Positions 9,825 to 19,900 of a stretch of DNA of 45,326 nucleotides are shown piece after piece (positions within the stretch are counted from its first letter, which is position 1; each line of letters starts with the position of its first letter). The stretch spans positions 1 through 45,326 of the forward strand of contig JACQUZ010000032.1 in assembly GCA_016210055.1 (NCBI GenBank), in the 5' to 3' direction. The position numbers and the translations under genes were made by a program. The DNA comes from Deltaproteobacteria bacterium. Its GTDB lineage: Bacteria > Myxococcota_A > Polyangia > Haliangiales > SHYZ01. Below the pieces are notes generated by a model, which made no database searches, was not told the DNA's origin, and saw only the letters and a list, made by a program, of their open reading frames with translations.

Positions 9825-12800
9825 GGCGCGCTCCCATTCCCGGTGTCGGTTCTTCGCCCCGCTCGCCCACCCAGTCTACCGGTCCGCGTCGCCGTCCCGA
9901 GTCCGGGCGCTAGGCACTCGCTCATGCGGGCGGGGTTGCGGACGCCCTCTTTGGCCATCCAGGCGTCTGCACGGCTGACGAGCCCCGAGCCCTCCTCCCC
10001 GAGGATCTCACCGAGGCGCCTCTGGGCAACGAGGTGAATCACCCTCATCTCGTTTTGCTTGGCCAGGTCGATGGCGTCACGCAGGTGGGCCTGGGCAGCC
10101 CCCATTTCGCCTTCCTGAAGGGCCACGGCTGCGCGGAGGAGCTTCGACCAGGTGGTCGCATACCCGGCCTTCTCCCGCTCGAGTTTCCAGGCCATGCGCG
10201 AGGCCTCGGCGAGAACCTCCCGCGAGCTCACGCTCGGAGCTGAATCTGCCAGCGCCAGGCGACCTCGCAGCCAGTTCGCCTCGGCGCGAATAATCTGGAT
10301 TCGGGTGAGCATCGATCGGCCGAGCCGCGTGAAGCCCGCGTCCCAGCGCTTGACGGCACCTCCCACCTGACCGAGGTAGAGGTCGAGCTCCACGCGCGCG
10401 CGTAGCTCGTACCAGTGCTGAATGTGGTAGCCGCGCTCGGGGTTGGACCAGGACGTGTTCTCCAGCTCCTCGCGTGCCTCGGCCGGGGCGTCCTCGGCAA
10501 GCCAGGCGAGCAGGCACGTTCGGGTGAGCGTCGTCTCCGTGTAATGGTCCCCTCGACGGACGGCGTCGCGCAAGTACTCGTCCAACCCGCGGCGGAGCTC
10601 CACGAACGCACCCATGTGGCGGAGGCTCCACAGCCTGAACAGCCTAATCGTGCTGAGCTCCCAGACCGTGCCGGTGGTCCAGTCGCGCATCATGTTCTCC
10701 GCCTCGCCGATCACCTTCGCAGCCACCTGGAAGCGGCTCTCCGAGTAGCTGACGATGCCGTCGCCGGTGGTCGCAAACGCCATCAAGTAGGGATCCCCGG
10801 TTGACTCGGCGATGCGGCGCGACTCTTCCAAGAGCTTCCTGGCGCGCGTGAGGCTCTTGCCCCCCTGGAGGCACAGGTGGATCGCCTCGAGAGAGATGGC
10901 GCGGGCCAGGCGCTGTGGCTCACCTAGTCGCAACGCGAGCAGCAGGGAGCGACACTGGAAATCAGCGGCGCGGATGGAATCGACCACTCCGAGCCCATGC
11001 GCCACGGCCTTGTACACTTCAAAGCGGTCGAGCTCCTCGCTTTCGCACTCACGCTCGGCGCACTGCCTCCAGCGAAGACCGCGCATGCGGAGCTTCGCCC
11101 TCTGCCAGACCAGAGAGAGCACGGCCCGCCTGGGCGTGGCAGGGAGCGACACGCCAATATCGGCGAGCACGGCGCTCAAGGACACCAGCCCCTTCTCGAT
11201 GTGCCCGCTCATGAGGAGCTGTTCTGCAGCCCGGCGCTGGCACATGCGCCTTGTCGCCGCGTCGCCACCTTGGGCCGCGAGGAGGTAGGCCTCGGCAGCT
11301 GCCGCACCGCGGCCAGCGTTCATGAGCGCCTCCCCAACCTGCAGGTGCAGGCGGTGCTTTTCCTCGTCGGAATATTGCCCAAGTCGTAGGGCCATTTGGT
11401 AGAGCTTTGCTGCCTGGTCAAAGGCCAGCTTCTCGCTCGAGACGCGTGCGGCGCGCTCTGCGTGCCTTGCAGCCTTCTCTGTCGCTCCCGAGGCCTCCAG
11501 GTGGCGCACCAGGACGAGCGGGTCCTGGCTCGTCTCGCTCGATGCCTCGAGCGCCATGGCGAGCTTCCCGTGGTGCCGCCGCCGTTCATCTTCGTCGAGA
11601 TGGGCCAGCACCGACTCACGCACGCGGTCGTGGTACGCCTCCACCGAGATGGCCCCTCGCAGTCCGCTCGTCCGCACCAGGTTGGCCACGCGGAGCAAGG
11701 AGATCCAGCGGCCACACTCGGCTGTCTCGAGCCCGCTGGCGCGCGCGATGACGTCCTGTGCCACTGGAGCGCCAGCCACGGCAATTGCGTCCAGCGCCTT
11801 TCGCGCCGGCTCGTCCAGGGAAACAATTCGGTCCCAAAGGACCTCATCAAGCCGCACGGCGCCCGCGGCATGGACGCCTTTCATCCCCACGTGGCGCACG
11901 ATCTCCTGCACGAACAGGGGGTGCCCGCCCGCGTCGTCCGTAATCGTGTCGATGCCGTCCCCGATCACGGCACCGTGCGATGGGAGAAGGAGGGACACGA
12001 GCTCTCGAGTTTCCGCCTGGGAGAGGTTCTTGAGCTCGATATGGCGCACGTCACCCAAGTGGCTGGCAACGTCTGAGAGCAGGCGAGGGAGAGTCGCGCT
12101 GTCGGACGCGGTGGTGTCGGTCCTTAGCGTGGCGAGCAGGCACAGCGCCGGCGCATCTGGTGGATGCATGACCTCGTCGAGGAGGTCGAGGCTGTCGGCG
12201 TCTGCCCACTGGAAGTCATCGATCACGAGCACGAGCGGGTGCCGTGAGGCCACGTGGCTCAGCACCTCGCGGAGCGCCTTGAACGCGCGCGTCCTTAGCT
12301 CCTGGGGTCCCTGAGCCTTGCGCCGTGGCGGCGTGACATGGGCCATGGCAGGGACTCGCTGCAAGACTGGGAACACGCGTCCGAGCAGCGAAGCGTCCCT
12401 GCCGAGGAGGAGCGCCGCCTCGACCTGGTCGAGCCTCGAGAGGAAGCGGCTGAGTGAGTCCACGATGCCGTCAAACGCCTTGAAGGGGACCGATTCCCGC
12501 TCGTAGCAGCGGCCTGACAAGATAACGGGGGACATCCCCTCGCCCTTGAGCCCTTCCAGGAAGCGACGGATGAGAGAGCTCTTCCCGAGGCCAGACTCGC
12601 CATGCACGAACAGCGTGACCGCCTGCCCGTTGCGGCTGTCCGCAAGCGCCCTTCGAAGCTCCTCGAGCTCCCGCTTGCGCCCCACGAACGGGGGCGCCTG
12701 GGTCATGGACGAAGAGAGAGTCCCTTGTGCGACTCGGACGGCTCCCGCAGGGTTCTTGAGCCCAAGGCGAAGCATGAGCTGCTCCCCCGATGGCCGCGCC

Positions 12801-13663
12801 CGCGGGTTGATCTTCAGGAGGTCCACGCAGAGGGCGTCCAGGTCGGCCGGGACTCCTGGACAAATCACCCGTGGAGGCGGCGCTTCGGCGCGCTGCTTCT
12901 CGAGAATCACCTCCATCCACGAGCCGAGGAAGGGCGGCTGCCCGGTGAGCGCCTCGTACAGCATGGCCCCAACGCTGTACCAATCGGCTCCAGGGCCGAC
13001 CTGCTTCGAGGCCGCCTGCTCGGGAGCCATGTAGAGCGCCGTCCCAACCACGTGCGCCTCTGTGGACTCATGTTCCGGAGATGCAAACGCGTCGGTCACG
13101 AAGCCGAAGTCGAGGAGCACGGTTCGCCCCTCGGGCGTGACCAAGACGTTCGACGGCTTGATGTCCCGATGCACCTTGTTGGCGGCATGGAGCGCCGAGA
13201 CGCCGAGGACAAGCTGCCCGAGGGAAGACCTGAGTCGCTGCTCGTCAACGATACCCGGCTGGCAGGATCCCTTCCATTCGGGAGCGGTCCCGGCGACAGC
13301 GAGATCGTCGCCGAAGTCCAGGCTGGGGACATGGCCAAGCCCGTTCCGAGGCCCCGAGCGCACGTACGTGAGGAAGTCCACCCCGTCGATGAGGTCCATG
13401 GTGAAGAACCACTGCCCGTTCTCGCAGATGAGCTCGCCAAGCTGGACCAGGTTGCGGTGCCCCAAGTCGGCGAGTGCCCGGAACTCGTGCTTGAGCCGAT
13501 AGATGTGCTGCGCCTCGAGGTAGCGCAAGGTCTTTAGGGCGACCGTGGTCCTGCGCTCGTTGTCGTACGCTTGATACACGACCCCCATGGCGCCTTCGCC
13601 CAGCCGTCGCTGTACTTGGAACCGGTCGGTACCTTTGAACTCGAGCTCAACAGCCAGCGGCAT
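9821..13663 (-). CDS. Ser/Thr protein kinase with AAA ATPase and TPR-like region (first in array)
   Basis: This is the promoter-proximal member of the array. GTG 13669 would overlap the strong GGAGG (complement of 13669-13673), whereas ATG 13663 lies five bases after it, so I start at ATG (1280 residues). The kinase domain has GEGAMG, K44, HRDIKPSN with D167 and DFGFVTD. The ATPase has P-loop GESGLGKS at about 355-362 and Walker B VIDDFQWADADS; a TPR-like C-terminal half follows. Unlike its two paralogues, it has an extra Gly/Pro/Asp-rich segment of about 30-35 residues (roughly 103-138) between kinase lobes, just before the helix leading to HRD. It also carries a basic Arg/Gly-rich C-terminal tail. 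It is divergent from the giant repeat lipoprotein gene. Confidence 0.92.
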   Translation of the reverse strand: MPLAVELEFKGTDRFQVQRRLGEGAMGVVYQAYDNERRTTVALKTLRYLEAQHIYRLKHEFRALADLGHRNLVQLGELICENGQWFFTMDLIDGVDFLTYVRSGPRNGLGHVPSLDFGDDLAVAGTAPEWKGSCQPGIVDEQRLRSSLGQLVLGVSALHAANKVHRDIKPSNVLVTPEGRTVLLDFGFVTDAFASPEHESTEAHVVGTALYMAPEQAASKQVGPGADWYSVGAMLYEALTGQPPFLGSWMEVILEKQRAEAPPPRVICPGVPADLDALCVDLLKINPRARPSGEQLMLRLGLKNPAGAVRVAQGTLSSSMTQAPPFVGRKRELEELRRALADSRNGQAVTLFVHGESGLGKSSLIRRFLEGLKGEGMSPVILSGRCYERESVPFKAFDGIVDSLSRFLSRLDQVEAALLLGRDASLLGRVFPVLQRVPAMAHVTPPRRKAQGPQELRTRAFKALREVLSHVASRHPLVLVIDDFQWADADSLDLLDEVMHPPDAPALCLLATLRTDTTASDSATLPRLLSDVASHLGDVRHIELKNLSQAETRELVSLLLPSHGAVIGDGIDTITDDAGGHPLFVQEIVRHVGMKGVHAAGAVRLDEVLWDRIVSLDEPARKALDAIAVAGAPVAQDVIARASGLETAECGRWISLLRVANLVRTSGLRGAISVEAYHDRVRESVLAHLDEDERRRHHGKLAMALEASSETSQDPLVLVRHLEASGATEKAARHAERAARVSSEKLAFDQAAKLYQMALRLGQYSDEEKHRLHLQVGEALMNAGRGAAAAEAYLLAAQGGDAATRRMCQRRAAEQLLMSGHIEKGLVSLSAVLADIGVSLPATPRRAVLSLVWQRAKLRMRGLRWRQCAERECESEELDRFEVYKAVAHGLGVVDSIRAADFQCRSLLLALRLGEPQRLARAISLEAIHLCLQGGKSLTRARKLLEESRRIAESTGDPYLMAFATTGDGIVSYSESRFQVAAKVIGEAENMMRDWTTGTVWELSTIRLFRLWSLRHMGAFVELRRGLDEYLRDAVRRGDHYTETTLTRTCLLAWLAEDAPAEAREELENTSWSNPERGYHIQHWYELRARVELDLYLGQVGGAVKRWDAGFTRLGRSMLTRIQIIRAEANWLRGRLALADSAPSVSSREVLAEASRMAWKLEREKAGYATTWSKLLRAAVALQEGEMGAAQAHLRDAIDLAKQNEMRVIHLVAQRRLGEILGEEGSGLVSRADAWMAKEGVRNPARMSECLAPGLGTATRTGRLGGRAGRRTDTGNGSAP

Positions 13664-13668
13664 CGACA

Positions 13669-13673
13669 CCTCC
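13669..13673 (-). promoter_or_regulatory. Ribosome binding site that decides the first kinase start
   Basis: On the minus strand this reads GGAGG, five bases before ATG 13663. It overlaps the alternative GTG at 13669, which argues against that longer start. Confidence 0.7.
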
Positions 13674-13936
13674 GGACGCGGCGCCCCCGATTGATTTTAT
13701 CCCCTAGTCCCATCCCTCATGGCCGGAAAATCGCGCGGGGCCAGGGTGGGGGAACGTGGGCGCGTGGGTCCTGTGGACGATTCGCCTGGGGAGACCAACT
13801 CGGCGCTGGGTAATGATTTCTGTCCCGTTGTATAATCACCGCGCAGCCCTCTGTGACCTCTAATCGCGCTTGGGGAGTCTTTAATCCCCGGAGGCTATTG
13901 CCGGATCCCAAGGGATTCCCCTTTAGGAGCTAGCCC
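13674..13936. promoter_or_regulatory. Divergent intergenic region between kinase array and giant lipoprotein
   Basis: This gene-free stretch of about 260 bases must hold promoters for both directions. Toward the kinases there is only a -10-like TAAAAT (complement of 13694-13699) without a clear -35. Toward the lipoprotein there is a perfect TATAAT at 13831-13836 (listed separately). Between that and the lipoprotein start a short inverted repeat, GGGGA then TCCCC (13872-13889), would form a small hairpin in the 5' untranslated region. AGGAG at 13925-13929 is the lipoprotein ribosome binding site. No recognised operator was seen. Confidence 0.5.
13831..13836 (+). promoter_or_regulatory. Consensus -10 TATAAT for the giant lipoprotein gene
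   Basis: A six-of-six TATAAT sits about 100 bases before ATG 13937. No acceptable TTGACA lies at the usual distance upstream, so an activator or another sigma factor may be needed. Expected transcript start is near 13843, leaving a leader of about 95 bases. Confidence 0.4.
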
Positions 13937-16900
13937 ATGGCAAGGACTGGGTTTTTCATCGTTATCGCGCTGTCCTCTCTCGCGCTTGGTTGCGGGAACT
14001 CGATAAGGCCCCAGGTTCCCGATTCAGGAACGCCAGAACCAGTGTTCGATTCCGGGACAGTGGACTCCGCCCCCACTGACTCCGGTCCGCTTCAGAAGGC
14101 TTCCATCGACATCGGCGAGCCGGCCCATGACTTCGGTGCGCGAACGATCGGTACGGAGGCCGAGCACGTGCTCATGGTCCGAAACAAGGGGGATGGGCCG
14201 GCATCCCAGGTGGCCGTCTCGGGCCTTGCGCCGCCCTTCTCGCGCGGGACAAGGTCTCTTGAAAAGGACGATTGCATGGACTTCCTCCCCAAGGGGGCAA
14301 CCTGCGCCATCGTCATCAAGTACTCGCCCCGGTCGCGAGGTGCCTCGTCGGCCATGGTCACCTTCTCGTTTCACGACGGAAGCGAGAAGAAGGAGCTCGC
14401 GTTCTCCCTGCAAGGCAAGGGGCTCTCCCCCGCCAGGATTTCCATCCCGGGCACGGCTTCGCCCGATTTCGGCCGGGTCAGGATTCTCAACACCAGCGAG
14501 CTAGTGCTACCGCTCTCGAACGATGGAGAGTCGGAAGCGACAAGCATTTCCGCCCAGGCGCTCACCACGCCGTTTTCTTTCGCAGGAGGCGCCTATCCAG
14601 GGACTTCCGGGACGTGTGGCGCTCGCCTCGCCCCAGGGGCGACATGCAACTTCGTCGTGACCTTTTCCCCATCAAGCAGGGGGCTCGCTCAAGGCCAGTT
14701 CAGCTTCACGTTTCACGATGGAGCGGGCACGTCCAAGCTCGAAGGGACCCTCAAGGGATGGGGGTTGGCACCGGCTGAGATCGCAGTCGCGGAAGGGGAC
14801 AAGATTGATGCCGGCACCCGGGCGGTGGGGTCCTCGACGGAAATCAAGCTCTCGCTGTCGAACACCGGCGATATCGACGCCTCATCGATCGAGATCACAT
14901 CGTCGCCGGTAACTCCATTCGCCTTCGCTGGCGGCTCATACCCGGGCACTTCCGGAACCTGCGCGACTACCCTGCGCGCAGGAGAATCCTGCACGATGGT
15001 GCTCACATACGCGCCCTCGACCGTGGGCAGTGCGAGTGTCCCATTCGCGTTCGTGTATTCCGACGGAGCCGTGAACAGGAATGCCCGTATTACCCTCTCC
15101 GGCACGGCCAAGGCACCCGCTCGTCTCGCCTTCGCCGAGGGTGTTGCGTTCGATTACACGGTCGGGCTCCTTGGTACCAGGACCTCGCGCGTGTTCACCG
15201 TAAAGAACGTGGGAGGGATCACGGCGACGGGCATGACCCACGGCGGCCTGGAGCTCCCGTTCGCCTTCACCGCTGGAGCGTTTCCCGGCGATGGAGGAAC
15301 CTGCAAGACTACCCTTGCACCCGATGAGTCGTGCACCCTCATTATCGAGTTTGCCCCGAGAACCGTTGGACCCAAGGCGGTAGCGCTAGAGCTCAACTTC
15401 CACAATGGGGCCGGGGCGACCAAGACATCCATCCTGCTCCGGGGCACGGGCATTACCCCGGCCTTGCTCGCCCTTTCGGGCGCTCCCATGCTCCACTTTG
15501 GTACCCATGGCACGGACACCACCGCCGATCGCACGATCACGGTGACCAACGTGGGCGGAATGGCGGCCACGGAGATCGCCGCCGGCGCGTCCCTCGTGGC
15601 GCCCTTCTCGTTCAAGGGGGGAGCGTTCCCAGGGAAGGGGGGCACCTGCCAGGATCGGCTCTCCGTGCTCGCGAAATGCACTCTCGTGATTTCCTATTCG
15701 CCAACTGCGGTCGGGGAGTCCACGGATGCGGTCAAGATCGGCTATTTCGACGGGGCCATCGATCAGGCCGCTTCTCGTGACGTCGCCGGAAAAGCGGTGG
15801 CGGGAGCGGCCCTCTCGTTCGCCGAAAGCCCGGCACTGGATTATGGAACAGTCGCGGTCGAAACGAGCGTTCACCGTTCTCTCATCGCGATGAACACCGG
15901 CGGACTGGACGCCAAGGACCTGAGTTCTCTGGATCTCGCTCCGCCATTCCGCTATCGCGATGGGACCTATCCTGGGACCGGTGGTACGTGCGCTTCGTCG
16001 CTCACCAAGGGAGAGAAATGCACGATCGTCGTGACTTTTGCCCCGGCAGCGGATGGGCCTTACTTGAGCACCCTCCGGATGACGTACCACGACGGGTCGA
16101 CGACCCAGATGGCGACGGTGGACCTCGTCGGGAAGGGCACGAAAGCGGCCCACATCACGATCTCCGATGGCCCAACGTACGATTTCGGCGCCCTGGCCAT
16201 TGGGGCGGCTGCGTCACACCTGTTTTCCGCGAGCAACACCGGGGCGCTTCCCGCCACGGCTCTGGGCGGCGTCGCGCTGCCCTCTGGTTTCTCGTATCTC
16301 GGCGGCACGTTCCCAGGGAGTGGGGGCACGTGCGGCGCCACGCTATCCCCTGGGGAGAGCTGCTCGCTGGCCATCGAGCTCAAGCCGACCATGGAGGGCC
16401 CCGTAGAAGGGGAGCTCGCGCTCGGGTACCACGACGGAGTGACGACGCAGGCAGCGCGCGTCTCCATGACCGGCGTTGGGCTATCGCCAGCCTTGCTCGC
16501 CATCTCCCAGTCGCCACCGCTCGACTTTGGCACCAGAGCCATAGGCTCCTCGACCGACCGAACGCTCGTCCTGATTAACGTGGGCTTGTTTCCCGCGTCG
16601 GCGATTTCCCCCCAAGCCATCGCCGGCCCGTTCTCGTTCAAAGGCGGGGCCTATCCGGGGACCGGGGGGACCTGCGGGTCGGACCTCGCACCTTCCGATA
16701 GCTGTATCGTCGTCCTAACTCACGCACCGACCGTAGCGGGAGGTGCGAACGCCACGCTCGAGCTCAAGTACGATGACGGCGCGGGGACGCGCGTGCTCTC
16801 CATGGAGCTTGCAGGGACCGCGGTGCCTCCAGCCCGCTTGGTGGTCGAGGGCGAAGCAAGTGGCGATTTCGGCCTGGTTGTGGTGGGAACCTCCAAGTCC

Positions 16901-19900
16901 ATGGTCCTCAAGCTGGCCAATGAGGGTGGGGTCCCCGCCACTGCATTGGTGGCCAAGTCACCGGAAGCCCCCTTCTCATTCAAGGATGGAGCGTTCCCTG
17001 GCACCGGCGGGACGTGCGGCGTGTCGCTGGCCCCAGGTGATACCTGCTCGATTGCAGTGGCGTTTACGCCACTCACGCGCGGCCCCGCTTCCTCGTCGTT
17101 CCGCATCGAATATTCCAACGGCGCCCGCGACGACGCCACCGCGCATGGGCTCACGGGCAAGGCCCTCAGCCCGGCGTCGCTTTCCTGGTCGGATGGGCCT
17201 TCTTACGACTACGGATTAAGTGCTGTCGGTTCGACGTCAAACCACTGGTTTACCCTCACCAACTCGGGAGACGCGACGGCTACCCAGGTCGCGGACACAA
17301 AGCTCGCCAGCCCGTTCACCTTCGCGGATGGCACTTACCCAGGCAGGGGAGGAACTTGTAGCGACAGCTTGGGAGGTGGTGGGAGCTGCACGGTCGTGGT
17401 TCGGTTCATGCCCACCGCCCCGGGCCCTGCCGCGTCGGAACTGGCCGTCACGTACTTCGATGGGGTATCCAACCGTTCCGCCTCGAGGGCTCTCGCGGGC
17501 TCGGCCGCACCGCCCGCTCGCATTGTCATCGGCGAAGGGGTACCGCTCTCTTTCGGCTCCGTGGCCGTCCTCGGCGAAGGTGCGCTGAGGGTCAAAGTGA
17601 CCAACAGCGGCGGTGTCCATGCTAGCTCGCTGTCGGGCACGGTCGCGGGCGACGGAGTCTCATTCGAAGGCGGGCTATTCCCCGGGCGCACCGGCTCCTG
17701 CGCGAGCTCGCTCGCCGATGGCGCCAGCTGCACGGTGGTCCTCTCCTTTACTCCTCAGGTCCTCGGTGTCGCATCCGGCACGCTGAAGATCTCGTACAAC
17801 GACGGAGTCGCGGCCACCCACGTCGAAGCGACGTGGTCTGGAAAAGGGGTGCCCCCAGCGGTCTTGGAGCTCTCCCACGCCCCAACCTACGATTTTGGCA
17901 CTCTCGCAAGCGGAGCAAGCGCAGAGCAGGTGTTTCGTGTTTCGAACCCTGGCGGTGTCCCGGCAACGGCTCTTTCGGCCCTTTCCCTCTCAACTCCCTT
18001 TTCCTTCAAGGGTAGCGCGTACCCTGGCACCGGGGGCACATGTGGCTCCAGCCTCGGGGTTGGCGAGGAGTGCCTCGTCGTGGTCCTCTACTCCGCCACC
18101 ACGCTCGGCGCCTTCACGGCAAAGCTAGCCATTGAGTACCACGATGGCGCCCGATCCCAGGTCGTCTCGGGAGACCTGACCGGCGCCACCGCAGAACCCG
18201 CTCTTCTCGTGAGCTCGGAAGGCACCGTGCTGGATTTCGGCGTCAAGGCTATTGGTTATTCCCACAGCCGCACCATGACGATATCCAACGAGGGAGGCAT
18301 TACGGCGAAATCGCTGTCCCCCGGGGCTTTGTCAGCTCCCCTGGAGCTCAAGGGGGGGAGTTACCCAGGTACGGATGGGACCTGCGGTGAGTCTCTCGCT
18401 CCGCTCGCGTCCTGCACCGTCGTGGTGACGTACGTCCCCACGGCGCCCGGCAAGCTCGCCGCTTCGTGGACACTCGGCTACTTCGACGGCAGCGCGAGCC
18501 AGGCCTTGCGCCAGGACTTCGCTGGTTTCGGCGCGGTTGCGGCGCGACTCGAGTACTCGGACGCGACCCCCTATTCCTTTGGCACCGTCGCCACTGGCTC
18601 GTCGGCAGAGCATATCTTCGTGGTGCGAAACACGGGCCAGATGGCCGCCACGGAAGTCGCTCCCCTTCCCCTTGCGTCGCCATTTGCCTTCAAGGGGGGC
18701 ACGTTCCCAGGCTTTGGCGGCACCTGCGGGACCGAGCTCCAAGCGGGGGTCAGCTGCCGCATCGTGGCGACCTTTACGCCCAGCGTGGAAGGTCCCTCGA
18801 GCGAGCCCTTGTCGCTGTCGTTTTATGACGGAGGTGCAACCAAGGAGTCCTCAATAGCGCTGACCGGAACCGGGACATCGAACGCGTTTCTCTCCATTAC
18901 GGATTGGCCTCTGCTGTTCTACACCACGTATGGCGTTCCGCCCGACCAAGCGTCGCACGACTTTGGAGTCCGCGGCGTGGCGACGACGGCCGAGCATTCG
19001 TTCGTCGTCACCAACACCGGCGGCATGCCGGCGACGAGCATGGCGGGTGATACGCTCACGGAGCCCTTCTCCTACAAGGGAGGGAGCTATCCGGGGACGG
19101 GGGGCACCTGTGGCGCCACTCTTGCGCCCAAGGAGAGCTGCACCGTGACGGTTGTCTTCCTTCCCTTGAGCGCCACCTCGGCCGAAGACAGGCTGGGCAT
19201 CGCCTATCACAATGGATTAACGACCTCATCTGCGACGCGACTCCTCACTGGAACTGGGACAGCGCAAGCGGTGATTCGGATCACTGATTACGAAGGCATT
19301 AATCTGGGCTCCAGTTTCGATTTCGGGTTACGCGGACTCGGGGCGTCGGGTGCCGAGCACGAGTTCTACGTCAAGAACGAAGGGGGTGGGATCGCCATTA
19401 GAATTACTGCGCTTTCCATGGATCCTGCCTTTGGCTTCAAGGGAGGGGCGTTCCCTGGTGCAGGGGGCACGTGCGGGCCCACCCTCCCCGCTGGTGAATC
19501 CTGCCTCGTAGTCGTGTCGTTCCAGCCTACCGTGGAAGGCCCGGCCGCGAGCGCCGTCACCCTCGAGTACTTCGATGGCGTGGAGACGACCACTTCCAAG
19601 AGGGACGTCGTCGGCACGGGTACCGCACTGGCGGTGCTTGCGATTCGCGATAAGTCTGGTCCGTCGGCGTCGTACGACTTCGGCATCCGCGGCGTTGGGA
19701 CCACGACGGAGGCCTGGTTCGCGGTCTTCAACGAAGGGAGCAGCCGCGCGACGGGAATTCTGGCCACGGGGATGCCCGCGCCCTTCTCGTTCAGCGGCGG
19801 TACCTATCCAGGCCAGGGTGGAACCTGCGGCACCGCCCTGGATCCGGGGGACGAATGCACCATCGTGGTGTCCTTCTCTCCCACCGAAGCGATCACGTCG

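Noticed and set aside
27..13887. Shared words CTTGGGGAG and TCTTTAATCC before the first gene (27-35, 61-70) and before the giant lipoprotein (13869-13877, 13878-13887)
   Set aside because: The two words are 25 bases apart in one place and adjacent in the other; too short and irregular to claim a common regulatory site.
13872..13889. GGGGA...TCCCC hairpin as a terminator
   Set aside because: Only five base pairs, no T-run, and located between a likely promoter and the start of a gene on the same strand.
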